DNA from: UBA1049 sp964525815
GTDB lineage: Bacteria > Bacillota > Clostridia > Oscillospirales > CAG-382
Assembly: GCA_964525815.1 (NCBI GenBank)
Contig: CAZGJQ010000013.1
Location: 1 to 29,681, forward strand
Reading direction: 5' to 3'
Length of the DNA: 29,681 nt
Numbering within the stretch: the first letter of the stretch is position 1; each line of letters opens with the position of its first letter. The notes under the pieces are model-generated. The model was given only the letters and a program-made list of their open reading frames with translations. It had not been told where the DNA came from and did not search any database. This document shows, one piece after another, positions 14,484 through 22,113 of the stretch. The position numbers and the translations under genes were made by a program.

Positions 14484-15962
14484 CTATGTGGTTATATTCT
14501 GATAATCACTAATTGTTTGCTCCATAGCCGCTTCAACCCCTGTTTTGATTGATTCATAATGTGAAATAAAGTTGTTGGAGCCGGAACTCATTACACGGCT
14601 GTAAACACCGAGAAGGGTGTCTCCCCAGTCATAAATAGCACCGATGTCATAAAGACGGTTGTTAAACACCAAATCCAGCATTTCCTCGTCGTCCGAGGAG
14701 CCGACCGACTGCAGCTTGAGCGTAATCTCATAATATGCGTTTGTTACGCTTGTATCTCCGGGAGTGTTCTTGCTGTAATAGCCGAGAGCCTCCATAAGGT
14801 ATATGGTAGCGTCAAGTTTGTCCATATTGGTTGTGGGAACAGCCATAACATTGGACTGATAAACATTAACACCGTTATAGTAATTATCCTGTTCTGCGGT
14901 AAGCTTGGGAACGGGAAGAACACCGAACTCGACCTTTGTCTCCGCAGTGCTGTTTTTTATCTGAGTGATTGCCTGGGTGGAGGTTAAATAGAACAACCCC
15001 TTGCCCTCGATAAACATATTGCTTATTCCTGCCCAGTCGTTGCCTATTTGCTCAACGCGTATTGTGTTGGCGGTGTCGTTCATAATATCAAAAACCTTGT
15101 TGAAGGCATTAACGCTTCTCTCAGTATCAACCAGTAGCTGTATACCGCCGTCCTCTGTCTTTTGCGCCGAGGGAATACCTGAGCCGTAAACGAGTATACC
15201 TGCACCATAGTTATCTCCGAGGAGTCCGTAGGTACCGCCGGTTGTTGTCCACTGGTCGTTCTCATCCGGCTGAGCTACAACCTTACCCATCGCATGCATA
15301 GCGTCATAGGTCCATTTACCATCCCGGACAAAGTCATAAATATCTCCGTAATCCCCTTCAAGACCGTTATCAACGTACATATCCTTATTAAAGAGGATAA
15401 GATATGTATGGTCGTCGTCGGTAATCAAAGCATCGCCCGCAACAAAGTAGGTCTTGTCTGTGATTGAGAGGTTCTCAATCGCATTCTGATCCCACCAGTC
15501 CTTGTCAAGATTCAGCTTATCCTCAAGCGACCAGTAATAGTTCTGGGTTGCGTTGGGAAGCATCTTGTTTACCGCATCTGCTACTATCTGGTAATCATCG
15601 GAGCCGCTGGTAATTGAAAGGGCAATATCATCACCCGGATATCTCGTGGGTACTACCTCAATAGTTATACCAAAGTTCTCCTCGATATAGTCGTTTCTTC
15701 TTTTCACCGCATCGTTTACAACATTACCCTCTTTTTCCTCATCGGGTACGAACTGCAGCTCACCGTAAAGGTGCCTGCCCGTTTCAACACTCAACACCTT
15801 AATTGTGGTATTGAAATTTTGTGTCTCAAGCGGGAAACCTGTATCATCATGTGAAACCGTATCCTTACTCTGTGTATCATCGCTTTCCTTGCAGGCAGTG
15901 AATAACGGGGTCAAAAGAATACACGTCGCTAGGATGAACAAGAATATTTTTCTTCTTAACAT
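14484..15962 (-). CDS. Extracellular solute-binding lipoprotein (ABC family 1)
   Basis: A 492-residue exported lipoprotein. The signal peptide (M-L-R-R-K, then a hydrophobic core to about residue 20) ends in L-F-T-A-C, with Cys24 as the lipid-modified residue. Phe at -3 is slightly off the classical lipobox. A polar linker follows, then a two-lobe type 1 solute-binding fold (V-V-N-D-A-V-K-R-R-N-D-Y-I-E near 75 is typical). The frame extends upstream, but the ATG at 15962 is chosen because ATGGAGG lies 8 nt before it. Carbohydrate binding is the usual function, but no permease or ATPase partner is encoded in this window. Confidence 0.85.
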   Translation of the reverse strand: MLRRKIFLFILATCILLTPLFTACKESDDTQSKDTVSHDDTGFPLETQNFNTTIKVLSVETGRHLYGELQFVPDEEKEGNVVNDAVKRRNDYIEENFGITIEVVPTRYPGDDIALSITSGSDDYQIVADAVNKMLPNATQNYYWSLEDKLNLDKDWWDQNAIENLSITDKTYFVAGDALITDDDHTYLILFNKDMYVDNGLEGDYGDIYDFVRDGKWTYDAMHAMGKVVAQPDENDQWTTTGGTYGLLGDNYGAGILVYGSGIPSAQKTEDGGIQLLVDTERSVNAFNKVFDIMNDTANTIRVEQIGNDWAGISNMFIEGKGLFYLTSTQAITQIKNSTAETKVEFGVLPVPKLTAEQDNYYNGVNVYQSNVMAVPTTNMDKLDATIYLMEALGYYSKNTPGDTSVTNAYYEITLKLQSVGSSDDEEMLDLVFNNRLYDIGAIYDWGDTLLGVYSRVMSSGSNNFISHYESIKTGVEAAMEQTISDYQNITT

Positions 15963-15996
15963 ACTAAGTGCCTCCATACCTGTATATTTTTTAGCT

Positions 15997-16025
15997 ATTA
16001 TACAATATACTAACGGAATATGCAA
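15997..16025 (-). promoter_or_regulatory. Promoter of the solute-binding protein gene
   Basis: Minus strand TTGCAT (16020-16025), 17-nt spacer, TATAAT (15997-16002), about 35 nt before the chosen ATG. The more distal ATGs of the long frame lie upstream of or within this promoter and so are not used from it. Confidence 0.75.
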
Positions 16026-16087
16026 GCATATTTGTAAATATTTACACAATATTTCCTCGCTCTGGCTCTTTATTGCGCTTAGGGGTA

Positions 16088-16116
16088 TTGAAATATTACG
16101 ATTTTTAGGTTACAAT
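16088..16116 (+). promoter_or_regulatory. Promoter of the MscS-like gene
   Basis: TTGAAA (16088-16093), 17-nt spacer, TACAAT (16111-16116). The -10 box overlaps the ATG at 16115, so transcripts starting near 16123 exclude that ATG and point to the TTG at 16148. Confidence 0.6.
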
Positions 16117-16147
16117 GAGAAACAAAAAACGCTTGGGAGTGATAATA

Positions 16148-17389
16148 TTGTTCAACTTAATCTACTCATTTGCAGAAAAGCTTAATATAGAGAGCTACAC
16201 GAGTTTAGTGGCATATTCGCTGACCTTTTTGGGAATAGCGGCGCTTTGCCTCGCCGCAAAGCTTGCCTTGAGAATTGCTGCCGTAAGAATAATGACTAAG
16301 GTCGCAAAAAAGACAAAGCATAAATGGGATGATATTCTGCTAAAAAACAAGCTGTTTCATCATCTTTCCTGGATAGCAGTTCCTATTGTGATTAATTTGT
16401 TTTCGGGAACACTTCCGGAGTATAACATCTTTTTGGAAAAAATAGCTAACCTTTTTGCGGTTATAATTATCATTGTTGTTTTAAACTCACTCATAAATTC
16501 CGCAGAGGAGATTTACCGCAGCTATGAGGTTGCAAAGTCCCGTCCCATAAAGGGACTGCTTCAGGTTATAAAGGTAGCGCTGTTCATAATCGGTGCTATA
16601 ATACTTATCGCACTCCTTATTGGCGAGAGCCCGCTCGTACTGCTGGGCGGTATCGGCGCAATGACTGCGGTTACGACACTGGTGTTCAAGGATTCCATAC
16701 TCGGTTTTGTCGCCGGTATTCAGCTTACCACCAACGATATGATTCGTATCGGTGACTGGATAGAAATGACCAAATTCTCTGCGGACGGTACGGTTATTGA
16801 CCTTTCGCTCACCACCGTAAAGGTGCAAAACTTTGACAACACCGTCACCACAATCCCCGCCTATGCCTTGGTTTCGGATGCGTTTATAAACTGGAGAGGA
16901 ATGGAAAAATCGGGGGGCAGACGAATCAAGCGAGCTTTATATATAGATACCGCAAGCGTAAAGCTGTGCGATGACGAAATGCTGGACAGGTTCCGCAGAA
17001 TAAGGCTTATCAGCAGCTATATAGATAACAAGCTCAAGGATGTAGCGGAATACAACAGCAAAAATAACATCGATACAACTATACCGGTCAACGGCAGACA
17101 GCTTACCAACATAGGTACATTTCGTGCTTATATCGCTGAATACCTGAAGCAGCATCCTCGTATACACAACGAAATGATTCTGATGGTTCGTCAGCTTAAG
17201 CCGGAGAGCTCCGGTATCCCCCTTGAGATATATGCGTTCACAAACACAGTTAAATGGACGGAATACGAGGGTATTCAAGCGGACATATTCGACCACCTTT
17301 TTTCGGTGGTTAATGAATTCGGGCTGGTAATATATCAGCAGCCGTCCGGTAACGATATAAGAGGTGCTTTAAGGACAAAAAACGAATGA
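16148..17389 (+). CDS. MscS-family mechanosensitive channel (YbdG-like)
   Basis: A 413-residue membrane protein with an N-terminal set of helices (about 15-35, 65-85, 90-110, 135-160) and a pore-lining helix with Gly/Ala residues (G-G-I-G-A-M-T-A-V-T near 168-177). The MscS beta domain follows (N-D-M-I-R-I-G-D-W-I-E; T-V-K-V-Q-N-F-D-N-T-V-T-T-I-P). The R-I-K-R-A-L strand and the long C-terminal alpha/beta region resemble YbdG. It should open on membrane tension and protect against osmotic downshock. The TTG start has GGGAG 8 nt upstream. The alternative ATG at 16115 lies within the promoter and has no ribosome site. Confidence 0.85.
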   Translation: MFNLIYSFAEKLNIESYTSLVAYSLTFLGIAALCLAAKLALRIAAVRIMTKVAKKTKHKWDDILLKNKLFHHLSWIAVPIVINLFSGTLPEYNIFLEKIANLFAVIIIIVVLNSLINSAEEIYRSYEVAKSRPIKGLLQVIKVALFIIGAIILIALLIGESPLVLLGGIGAMTAVTTLVFKDSILGFVAGIQLTTNDMIRIGDWIEMTKFSADGTVIDLSLTTVKVQNFDNTVTTIPAYALVSDAFINWRGMEKSGGRRIKRALYIDTASVKLCDDEMLDRFRRIRLISSYIDNKLKDVAEYNSKNNIDTTIPVNGRQLTNIGTFRAYIAEYLKQHPRIHNEMILMVRQLKPESSGIPLEIYAFTNTVKWTEYEGIQADIFDHLFSVVNEFGLVIYQQPSGNDIRGALRTKNE

Positions 17390-17491
17390 ATCGTTAGCCT
17401 GTCAAATTAGTTATGCAAAATGTGTTTATTTATGTTATTATAGTTGAATAATTCCAAAGTAAAAAGGCTTTCCGAAAAGAGGCGAGACAAT

Positions 17492-18916
17492 ATGATTCCC
17501 GTATTGCAAGAAAGATGGAGGGTTAAGGATAATTTCCTGATATACTTCGGTTTGAGAAGGCAACCCGATACATTCAAAAACAGAATAAAGATAAGCAGCC
17601 GAACAGCCGCATTCATCGATGCGCTGGACGGCGTTCGTTGTATTGAGGAGTATAATGAGCATAGAATAACAAAGGAGATAATGCGGCTTATTGAGCAAAA
17701 AATAATCGTGGACATAAACGAGCGGATTATAATACCGGACTCCTTTAGCCAAGCAAGGTTTTGTGTAAAGTGCTGTGCCAATGATTTTGTCATTCCGGGC
17801 TTGGAGCTGGATAAAGAAGGAATATGTCCCATATGCAACGCATATCCCGAAATTAAAAGGCTAATAAGTCCATTACCGGTTATAAACATTCTGCCCGAAA
17901 CCCCGAGTGCAAGGTTTGATGTGGCGCTGTTTTATTCGGGAGGTAAGGATTCCTCCTATCTTCTTTATTACTTGTGTCGGATTTTGGGGCTTCGTGTTTT
18001 GGCTTTAACCTGGAAGCACCCCTTTATGTCCGAAAATGCGCTTAATAACATACAAAAGGCAAAGGAGCTGCTGCCTGAGGTTACCTTTGTGATCAGAGAA
18101 GCACCGAAGGATAACCTAAGAAATATATACGCAAAATGCTATGAGCAGCAGCGTAACGTCTGCATTTGCCCCTCTCTTGCCTATATTCTCTTTTTTCCGA
18201 TCCTAATTGATAATTCGGTTCCGTATCTTGTATTGGGGAACGAGCCCGCCCAAAGCAAGGCTCTTATTTTCAACCGTCTCGCACCAAGAACACTTTATAA
18301 GCCCGGAACAAAAAAATTCCTGCGTTTTTTATATAACGCAGGCAGAATGCTTATGCTCCGAAAGCCCTTTAAAGAAGGGCAGCTTGAAATGTATATGACC
18401 ATTAAAAAGTTAGCCTTCGGAAACAAAGGGCTATCCAAAATATTCGGTCTTGACAACGATATTATTAACAACCTTTTCGAATCGCTCGCTCAGGCACCGG
18501 AGCTTCTGGTTCCGCTACAGAAATCGGTACAAAGAAGCAAAAAGGATGGGATTTTACCCGCTCTGGTGCATATAGACTTCAACGCTCTGAGCGATACCGG
18601 CAGCTATGACTGGCAAAGCATAAAAAAAGTGCTCCATAATGAGCTTAACTGGGAAGACGCCGCAAAAGAAAAGGGACTACATACAAGCTGTCTAATAGAA
18701 CGCTGCAAGGAATACTCGCAGCTAAGTGATTTCAGGTCAATGAAGAGCGAAATAATACCGTTTTCCGCCCTTGAACTTTCCATAGCTGTTATTCAAGGCA
18801 GTATTACCCGTGAAAAAGCAATAACCGAGATGAAAACGCAATGTGGTTTTACAAAAACCACCCCGAAAGAAACAAAACTAATAACCGACTTTATCAAACA
18901 AAAAAACGCGGACTAA
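17492..18916 (+). CDS. PP-loop ATPase, N-acetyl-sugar amidotransferase-like, with extra N-terminal domain
   Basis: A 474-residue protein. Residues 1-88 contain a short winged-helix-like segment (F-I-D-A-L-D-G then I-T-K-E-I-M-R-L-I-E-Q-K-I-I-V) resembling PqqD-like domains. Four Cys (91, 94, 112, 115) form a C-x-x-C...C-x-x-C zinc ribbon with the F-C-V-K-C/G-I-C-P-I-C-N pattern of WbpG/PseA proteins. The PP-loop S-G-G-K-D-S is at 149-154. The C-terminus (Y-D-W...L-N-W-E-D-A, G-S-I-T-R-E-K-A) again matches sugar amidotransferases. It should adenylate a carbonyl or amide group before amination or thiolation. No HisH/HisF-like partners or glycan genes adjoin it. ATG 17492 follows AGAGG; the TTG at 17444 lacks a ribosome site. 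Its 3' end overlaps the convergent EFR1 gene by 23 nt. Confidence 0.8.
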   Translation: MIPVLQERWRVKDNFLIYFGLRRQPDTFKNRIKISSRTAAFIDALDGVRCIEEYNEHRITKEIMRLIEQKIIVDINERIIIPDSFSQARFCVKCCANDFVIPGLELDKEGICPICNAYPEIKRLISPLPVINILPETPSARFDVALFYSGGKDSSYLLYYLCRILGLRVLALTWKHPFMSENALNNIQKAKELLPEVTFVIREAPKDNLRNIYAKCYEQQRNVCICPSLAYILFFPILIDNSVPYLVLGNEPAQSKALIFNRLAPRTLYKPGTKKFLRFLYNAGRMLMLRKPFKEGQLEMYMTIKKLAFGNKGLSKIFGLDNDIINNLFESLAQAPELLVPLQKSVQRSKKDGILPALVHIDFNALSDTGSYDWQSIKKVLHNELNWEDAAKEKGLHTSCLIERCKEYSQLSDFRSMKSEIIPFSALELSIAVIQGSITREKAITEMKTQCGFTKTTPKETKLITDFIKQKNAD

Positions 18917-19706
18917 TATTTTGTTTTACGGCTCTTTTAAGACCTTGCTTTAAATATAGCTTAGGGAAAAAGCTCCTGAAAACCAGTTTCCTTGCACCAG
19001 AACTGCAGCATTTCACACAAGCGGCGCATCCGAAACAGTCCTTTTTATATGTTTTTAAGGGACTAATTATCGCTCCGGACGGACAGACTTCAATACAACG
19101 CATACAGCTCGTACACAATCCCTCGTTCGCTTTTGGTACATAGGAAGCAAGTCGAGCGATTGCTTTCTGGGGTAGCAAATTGCCTGAATAAAATCCACGA
19201 TTCAGTTTTATACTCGTTGTTTTAGTTTGTGCCTTTTTGCAGACTATCTGTAAAAAATCCCTTAGAAATCCCTTATAATCAGGTTCCGAGATAACGCTAA
19301 ATTCCTTTGTGTTTACAGACAGCGTCGCATAACTGTTCATCATAGGCACTTCTGCTGCAGCTATTACGGGTATCCCCTTTTTTTCAATAATTTTTGCTAA
19401 TTCGTATACTGCCGATCCGCAGGATATACATCCATATGTACAAATAACCACCGCTTTATCGAAATTAAGATTGGCTTTTTTTATAAAATCAACAGCTATT
19501 TTTGCTCCACCGTGTGAATAAACAGGAGCAGCGATAAAAAGCACTTCTCCTGAAAAGAAGGTATTTGTACTGTTTTTTCTTGTATTAGGCGGAGTTATAT
19601 CCAACAGTGTAATGTTATAATCTGTACTCATTTGATTAATCATACCTGAGCACAGCTTATATGTGCTGCCGGTTGGTGAAAAACAGATTATCAAGGCATT
19701 CTTCAA
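18894..19706 (-). CDS. EFR1-type flavodoxin-like / 2[4Fe-4S] ferredoxin fusion
   Basis: A 270-residue electron carrier. The N-terminal flavodoxin-like domain has the FMN phosphate loop S-P-T-G-S-T (10-15). The C-terminal ferredoxin domain carries two cluster motifs: C198-x-x-C-x-x-C-x-x-x-C208-P and C224-x-x-C-x-x-C-x-x-x-C234. In the second the usual Pro after the last Cys is Ser, and an extra Cys233 is present. A basic tail follows. The TTG start has AAGGAG 8 nt upstream and overlaps the TGA of the preceding gene (TTGA), so the two are translationally coupled. The redox partner is not visible. The 3' end overlaps the PP-loop gene on the other strand. Confidence 0.88.
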   Translation of the reverse strand: MKNALIICFSPTGSTYKLCSGMINQMSTDYNITLLDITPPNTRKNSTNTFFSGEVLFIAAPVYSHGGAKIAVDFIKKANLNFDKAVVICTYGCISCGSAVYELAKIIEKKGIPVIAAAEVPMMNSYATLSVNTKEFSVISEPDYKGFLRDFLQIVCKKAQTKTTSIKLNRGFYSGNLLPQKAIARLASYVPKANEGLCTSCMRCIEVCPSGAIISPLKTYKKDCFGCAACVKCCSSGARKLVFRSFFPKLYLKQGLKRAVKQNISPRFFV

Positions 19707-19930
19707 CTCTCATTCTCCTTAGCATCTTCTTCCGAACTTTTTTGCGTTTTTCCTTTTTGCTCGGATGTTTTAAGCAAGCATCCCGGGCAATTGTCCTTGG
19801 AGGAGCAGGACGCACATGCAGAGCCTTTTCTTTTATCCTTAAATATCTTCACTAAGGCAAGAGCCGCAAGTCCCGCCAAAACCAGTCCGATTATTACGGT
19901 TGCGGCGTTTTCTATAATAAAATTAATCAA
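19703..19930 (-). CDS. FeoB-associated Cys-rich membrane protein-like
   Basis: A 75-residue protein with one N-terminal membrane helix (about 8-29), a basic K-D-K-R-K-G stop-transfer segment and a Cys motif A-C-A-S-C...N-C-P-G-C (Cys39, 42, 48, 51) typical of FeoB-associated proteins. A charged Lys/Glu/Ser tail follows. The TTG start at 19930 is preferred because AAAGGTGG lies about 8 nt before it; the ATG at 19969 lacks one and sits at the predicted transcription start. Such peptides usually accompany the ferrous iron transporter FeoAB, but no feo gene is in this window. Here it heads a two-gene unit with the EFR1 protein. Confidence 0.8.
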   Translation of the reverse strand: MINFIIENAATVIIGLVLAGLAALALVKIFKDKRKGSACASCSSKDNCPGCLLKTSEQKGKTQKSSEEDAKENES

Positions 19931-19951
19931 ATTTAGAACCACCTTTCTTGA

Positions 19952-19967
19952 GTTAGCTCCTGCTAAC
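19952..19967. promoter_or_regulatory. Perfect dyad after the FeoB-associated promoter (operator candidate)
   Basis: GTTAGC (19952-19957) and GCTAAC (19962-19967) form a perfect 6-bp inverted repeat with 4 nt between them, just downstream of the predicted start. The GTTAG/CTAAC halves recall DtxR-family boxes (known consensus halves AGGTTAG/CTAACCT), and a DtxR-type gene lies next door, but the spacing differs. Confidence 0.5.
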
Positions 19968-19975
19968 ATTGCATT

Positions 19976-20004
19976 ATCATAGCATTACTCCTCGTTTTTG
20001 TCAA
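19976..20004 (-). promoter_or_regulatory. Promoter of the FeoB-associated/EFR1 operon
   Basis: Minus strand TTGACA (19999-20004), 17-nt spacer, TATGAT (19976-19981). It is divergent from the regulator promoter. Confidence 0.8.
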
Positions 20005-20054
20005 TCGGTTTGCTCTGATTTTTCTTGTTTTCCCGATTTTTTACATACGGCGGC

Positions 20055-20083
20055 TTGATAAAAGAATTTTTTTATGCTATATT
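20055..20083 (+). promoter_or_regulatory. Promoter of the DtxR/MntR-type regulator
   Basis: TTGATA (20055-20060), 17-nt spacer, TATATT (20078-20083). A second TATAAT at 20088-20093 lacks a good -35 partner. GGGGAGG lies just before the ATG at 20119. Confidence 0.6.
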
Positions 20084-20118
20084 AACATATAATTAGTTAT
20101 ACATCGGGGAGGTTAGCT

Positions 20119-20484
20119 ATGCAATTGCACGAGTCCGGCGAGAATTATCTCGAGACCATTCTTATACTGCGTCAGAGGAATCCGCAGGTGCGCTCCATCG
20201 ATATAGTAAACGAAACCGGTTATTCCAAGCCAAGCATCAGCCGTGCGGTAGGTATTCTTAAGAGTAATGATTATATAGAAATCGATAGATCCGGTTGTAT
20301 TACCCTGACCGAGCGGGGTGAAAAGGTTGCTAAAAGCATGTACGAGCGCCATACCCTGCTCTCAAGGTTCCTCGTTTCATTGGGAGTTAGCAAGGAAAAA
20401 GCCGCAGAGGATGCCTGCCGTATTGAGCATGTCATATGTGAAGAAACCTTCAATGCAATAAAAAAGCATATGCAGGAGTTTTAG
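20119..20484 (+). CDS. DtxR/MntR-family metal-dependent transcriptional regulator
   Basis: A 121-residue regulator. The N-terminus (L-H-E-S-G-E-N-Y-L-E-T-I-L) and winged helix (I-V-N-E-T-G-Y-S-K-P-S-I-S-R-A-V as recognition region, about 25-50) are typical of MntR/IdeR. The metal-binding and dimer helices follow (R-H-T-L-L-S-R-F-L, with E-D-A-C-R-I-E-H-V-I near 95-104). It ends there, without the SH3-like third domain of long DtxR proteins, so it is MntR-sized or slightly shorter. It should sense Fe2+ or Mn2+ and repress target promoters. It is divergent from the FeoB-associated/EFR1 unit, its most likely local target. It is followed by a terminator. Confidence 0.88.
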   Translation: MQLHESGENYLETILILRQRNPQVRSIDIVNETGYSKPSISRAVGILKSNDYIEIDRSGCITLTERGEKVAKSMYERHTLLSRFLVSLGVSKEKAAEDACRIEHVICEETFNAIKKHMQEF

Positions 20485-20506
20485 ACCCGTTAACCATAAA
20501 AAATTA

Positions 20507-20531
20507 TCCGCAGCTCAAAAAGAGCTGCGGA
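20507..20531. terminator. Bidirectional intrinsic terminator
   Basis: TCCGCAGCTC (20507-20516) pairs perfectly with GAGCTGCGGA (20522-20531) across an AAAAA loop. It is followed by CTTTTTA on the + side and by a T-rich tract on the minus side. It ends the regulator gene and the convergent PadR operon. Confidence 0.9.
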
Positions 20532-20535
20532 CTTT

Positions 20536-21465
20536 TTATCTCTCGTTTACCGTTACGCTGCCGGACACCGCATTGAACTCAAACTTGGCGTTTCCGTTAC
20601 CGTAAACCGCCTGATCCTTGCTGTTCACGGTTGCAAAGGAAGAGTTAAACGCACCGCTGACAAAGCTGTAGGATGCCGTAAATCCTTCATTATCAGGTAT
20701 AGTAAGCCGTATACTGCCGCTCACCGTGCCTATACTGACATTTTCAGGGCAGTTATCCAAGTTAGCGGTAACAGCACCGGATACATTCTTTCCCTTAAGC
20801 CTTACGATTTCCCCTTCACACATTAAGCCTCCGCTAACACTGTTAAGCTCCACGTAATCGCTGACTCCCTTTATATATACCGCTCCGCTTACGGTCTTTG
20901 CCGATATGCTTTCGCTCCTGCCCTCAAGGCTTGCGGAAACAGCGCCCGAAACACTGTTAAGCTTAAACTCGTTTGCCGCAATGCCGCTAAGCTCAATCCT
21001 TGCCGAAACAGTGTCGATATCCACCGTATTCAACAGGTCATATTTACTCTCCGGAACACTTACGGTAAGCTGCTTTCCGGGAGTAACCAGCCTTTTTACC
21101 GAAAAAAACTTCCGCGGCGCCCAATACTTAACATACAAAACTCCGTTTTTAACAAGATAACGCAGCTTTTCGTCCTCCTCAAGCCTATCCGAGTTGCTCT
21201 CGCTCACCAGAATCTCGCTACCGTTATGCGTGGTAATATTAACCCCGCCCGCTATCCAGCCTATATCCAGCCTTTCTATACCGTCGGTCGCAACGCTTGC
21301 ATCCCCGGCGCTGTAAAGCTCGTAATCCGCATAGGAATACATTCCTCCGAAACTAAATCCCATCATTCCCGAAAAGCCTCCGCTCAATCCTAAAACTAAT
21401 ACCGATGTCAATATTACTATCGCTATGGAAGCGAATACAATTCTGATTATTGCTGATTTTTTCAC
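20536..21465 (-). CDS. DUF4097-family beta-strand repeat protein
   Basis: A 309-residue protein with one N-terminal membrane helix (about 8-30) after a short basic start, then a Gly/Met/Phe-rich stretch and an extracytoplasmic region made of repeated short beta strands. The S-G-A-V / V-S-G units recur about every 20 residues (S-V-S-G-A-V, T-V-S-G-A-V, S-V-S-G-G-L, N-V-S-G-A-V, T-V-S-G-S-I, A-V-S-G-S-V), as in DUF4097 adhesin-like proteins. It is the last gene of the PadR-HAAS-DUF4097 unit, 9 nt after the HAAS gene. A cell-envelope sensing or stress role is usual for such clusters, but no activity is known. Confidence 0.88.
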   Translation of the reverse strand: MKKSAIIRIVFASIAIVILTSVLVLGLSGGFSGMMGFSFGGMYSYADYELYSAGDASVATDGIERLDIGWIAGGVNITTHNGSEILVSESNSDRLEEDEKLRYLVKNGVLYVKYWAPRKFFSVKRLVTPGKQLTVSVPESKYDLLNTVDIDTVSARIELSGIAANEFKLNSVSGAVSASLEGRSESISAKTVSGAVYIKGVSDYVELNSVSGGLMCEGEIVRLKGKNVSGAVTANLDNCPENVSIGTVSGSIRLTIPDNEGFTASYSFVSGAFNSSFATVNSKDQAVYGNGNAKFEFNAVSGSVTVNER

Positions 21466-21474
21466 ACTGCACCT

Positions 21475-22113
21475 CTACTTTTTCAGGTCAAAAAGAGCTT
21501 TTATTATAGTGTTTACCGCACCCGCTATCAAAAAAATAATCCAGGTTATATGCCAAGCTCCGGTAAGAAAGCTGATAACAATATATATAGCAACAGTTAA
21601 CAGCCATAGCGAGCCGGAAATCGCTTTAAGCATTTTATCGCTCTCATTTGACGACGCCTTCCATTCCTTAAACTCCTCGACAAGGGTATCGTCCAGCTTA
21701 TGGTATTTCGGCTTGGTCATTGCGTTGTAAACAATAATCACTGTGGCAACAGCAGCCAAGGTAAACATAAGTATCACCCCGGTCTCATCCTGCCAAATCA
21801 ACACCGGTATAATCGAGAGTATATAAATACCCACGCTTATCGCTGTAAGCAAGGCGGATCTTCTACGTTCCTTTTCCTCCAACTCGGACGATGCACTCGT
21901 GCCCTTGTTCAGCTCGTTAATCAAATCGCTGATATCCCCCACACTCGCCACAGCGATGTTGTAGGCAGCATCCTCGCTTTTACCCTCCGATATAAGATCA
22001 TTGTACTTATCGATAAGGTTTTGTACCATTTCCTCTTTAAGCTCTACGGTCTTTTTATTCTTTGGTGCGTCCACAAACAGGCTCTCAATATATGTCCTTA
22101 GCTTTTGGTTCAT
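21475..22113 (-). CDS. HAAS-domain (permease prefix-like) membrane protein
   Basis: A 212-residue protein. The N-terminal 70 residues form the helical HAAS/permease-prefix domain (F-V-D-A-P...E-L-K-E-E-M, then I-A-V-A-S-V-G-D-I-S-D-L-I). This is followed by two paired membrane helices (about 88-106 and 110-129), a soluble loop, and two more near the C-terminus (about 167-205). The ATG overlaps the PadR stop codon by 1 nt (TAATG), which shows translational coupling. PadR-HAAS-DUF4097 gene sets are common in Firmicutes, and the HAAS protein is thought to interact with the regulator. Its transport substrate, if any, is unknown. Confidence 0.85.
   Translation of the reverse strand: MNQKLRTYIESLFVDAPKNKKTVELKEEMVQNLIDKYNDLISEGKSEDAAYNIAVASVGDISDLINELNKGTSASSELEEKERRRSALLTAISVGIYILSIIPVLIWQDETGVILMFTLAAVATVIIVYNAMTKPKYHKLDDTLVEEFKEWKASSNESDKMLKAISGSLWLLTVAIYIVISFLTGAWHITWIIFLIAGAVNTIIKALFDLKK

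Noticed and set aside
17407..17889. 160-codon minus strand frame opposite the PP-loop gene start
   Set aside because: Antisense to the zinc-ribbon region, with no ribosome site and no family pattern.
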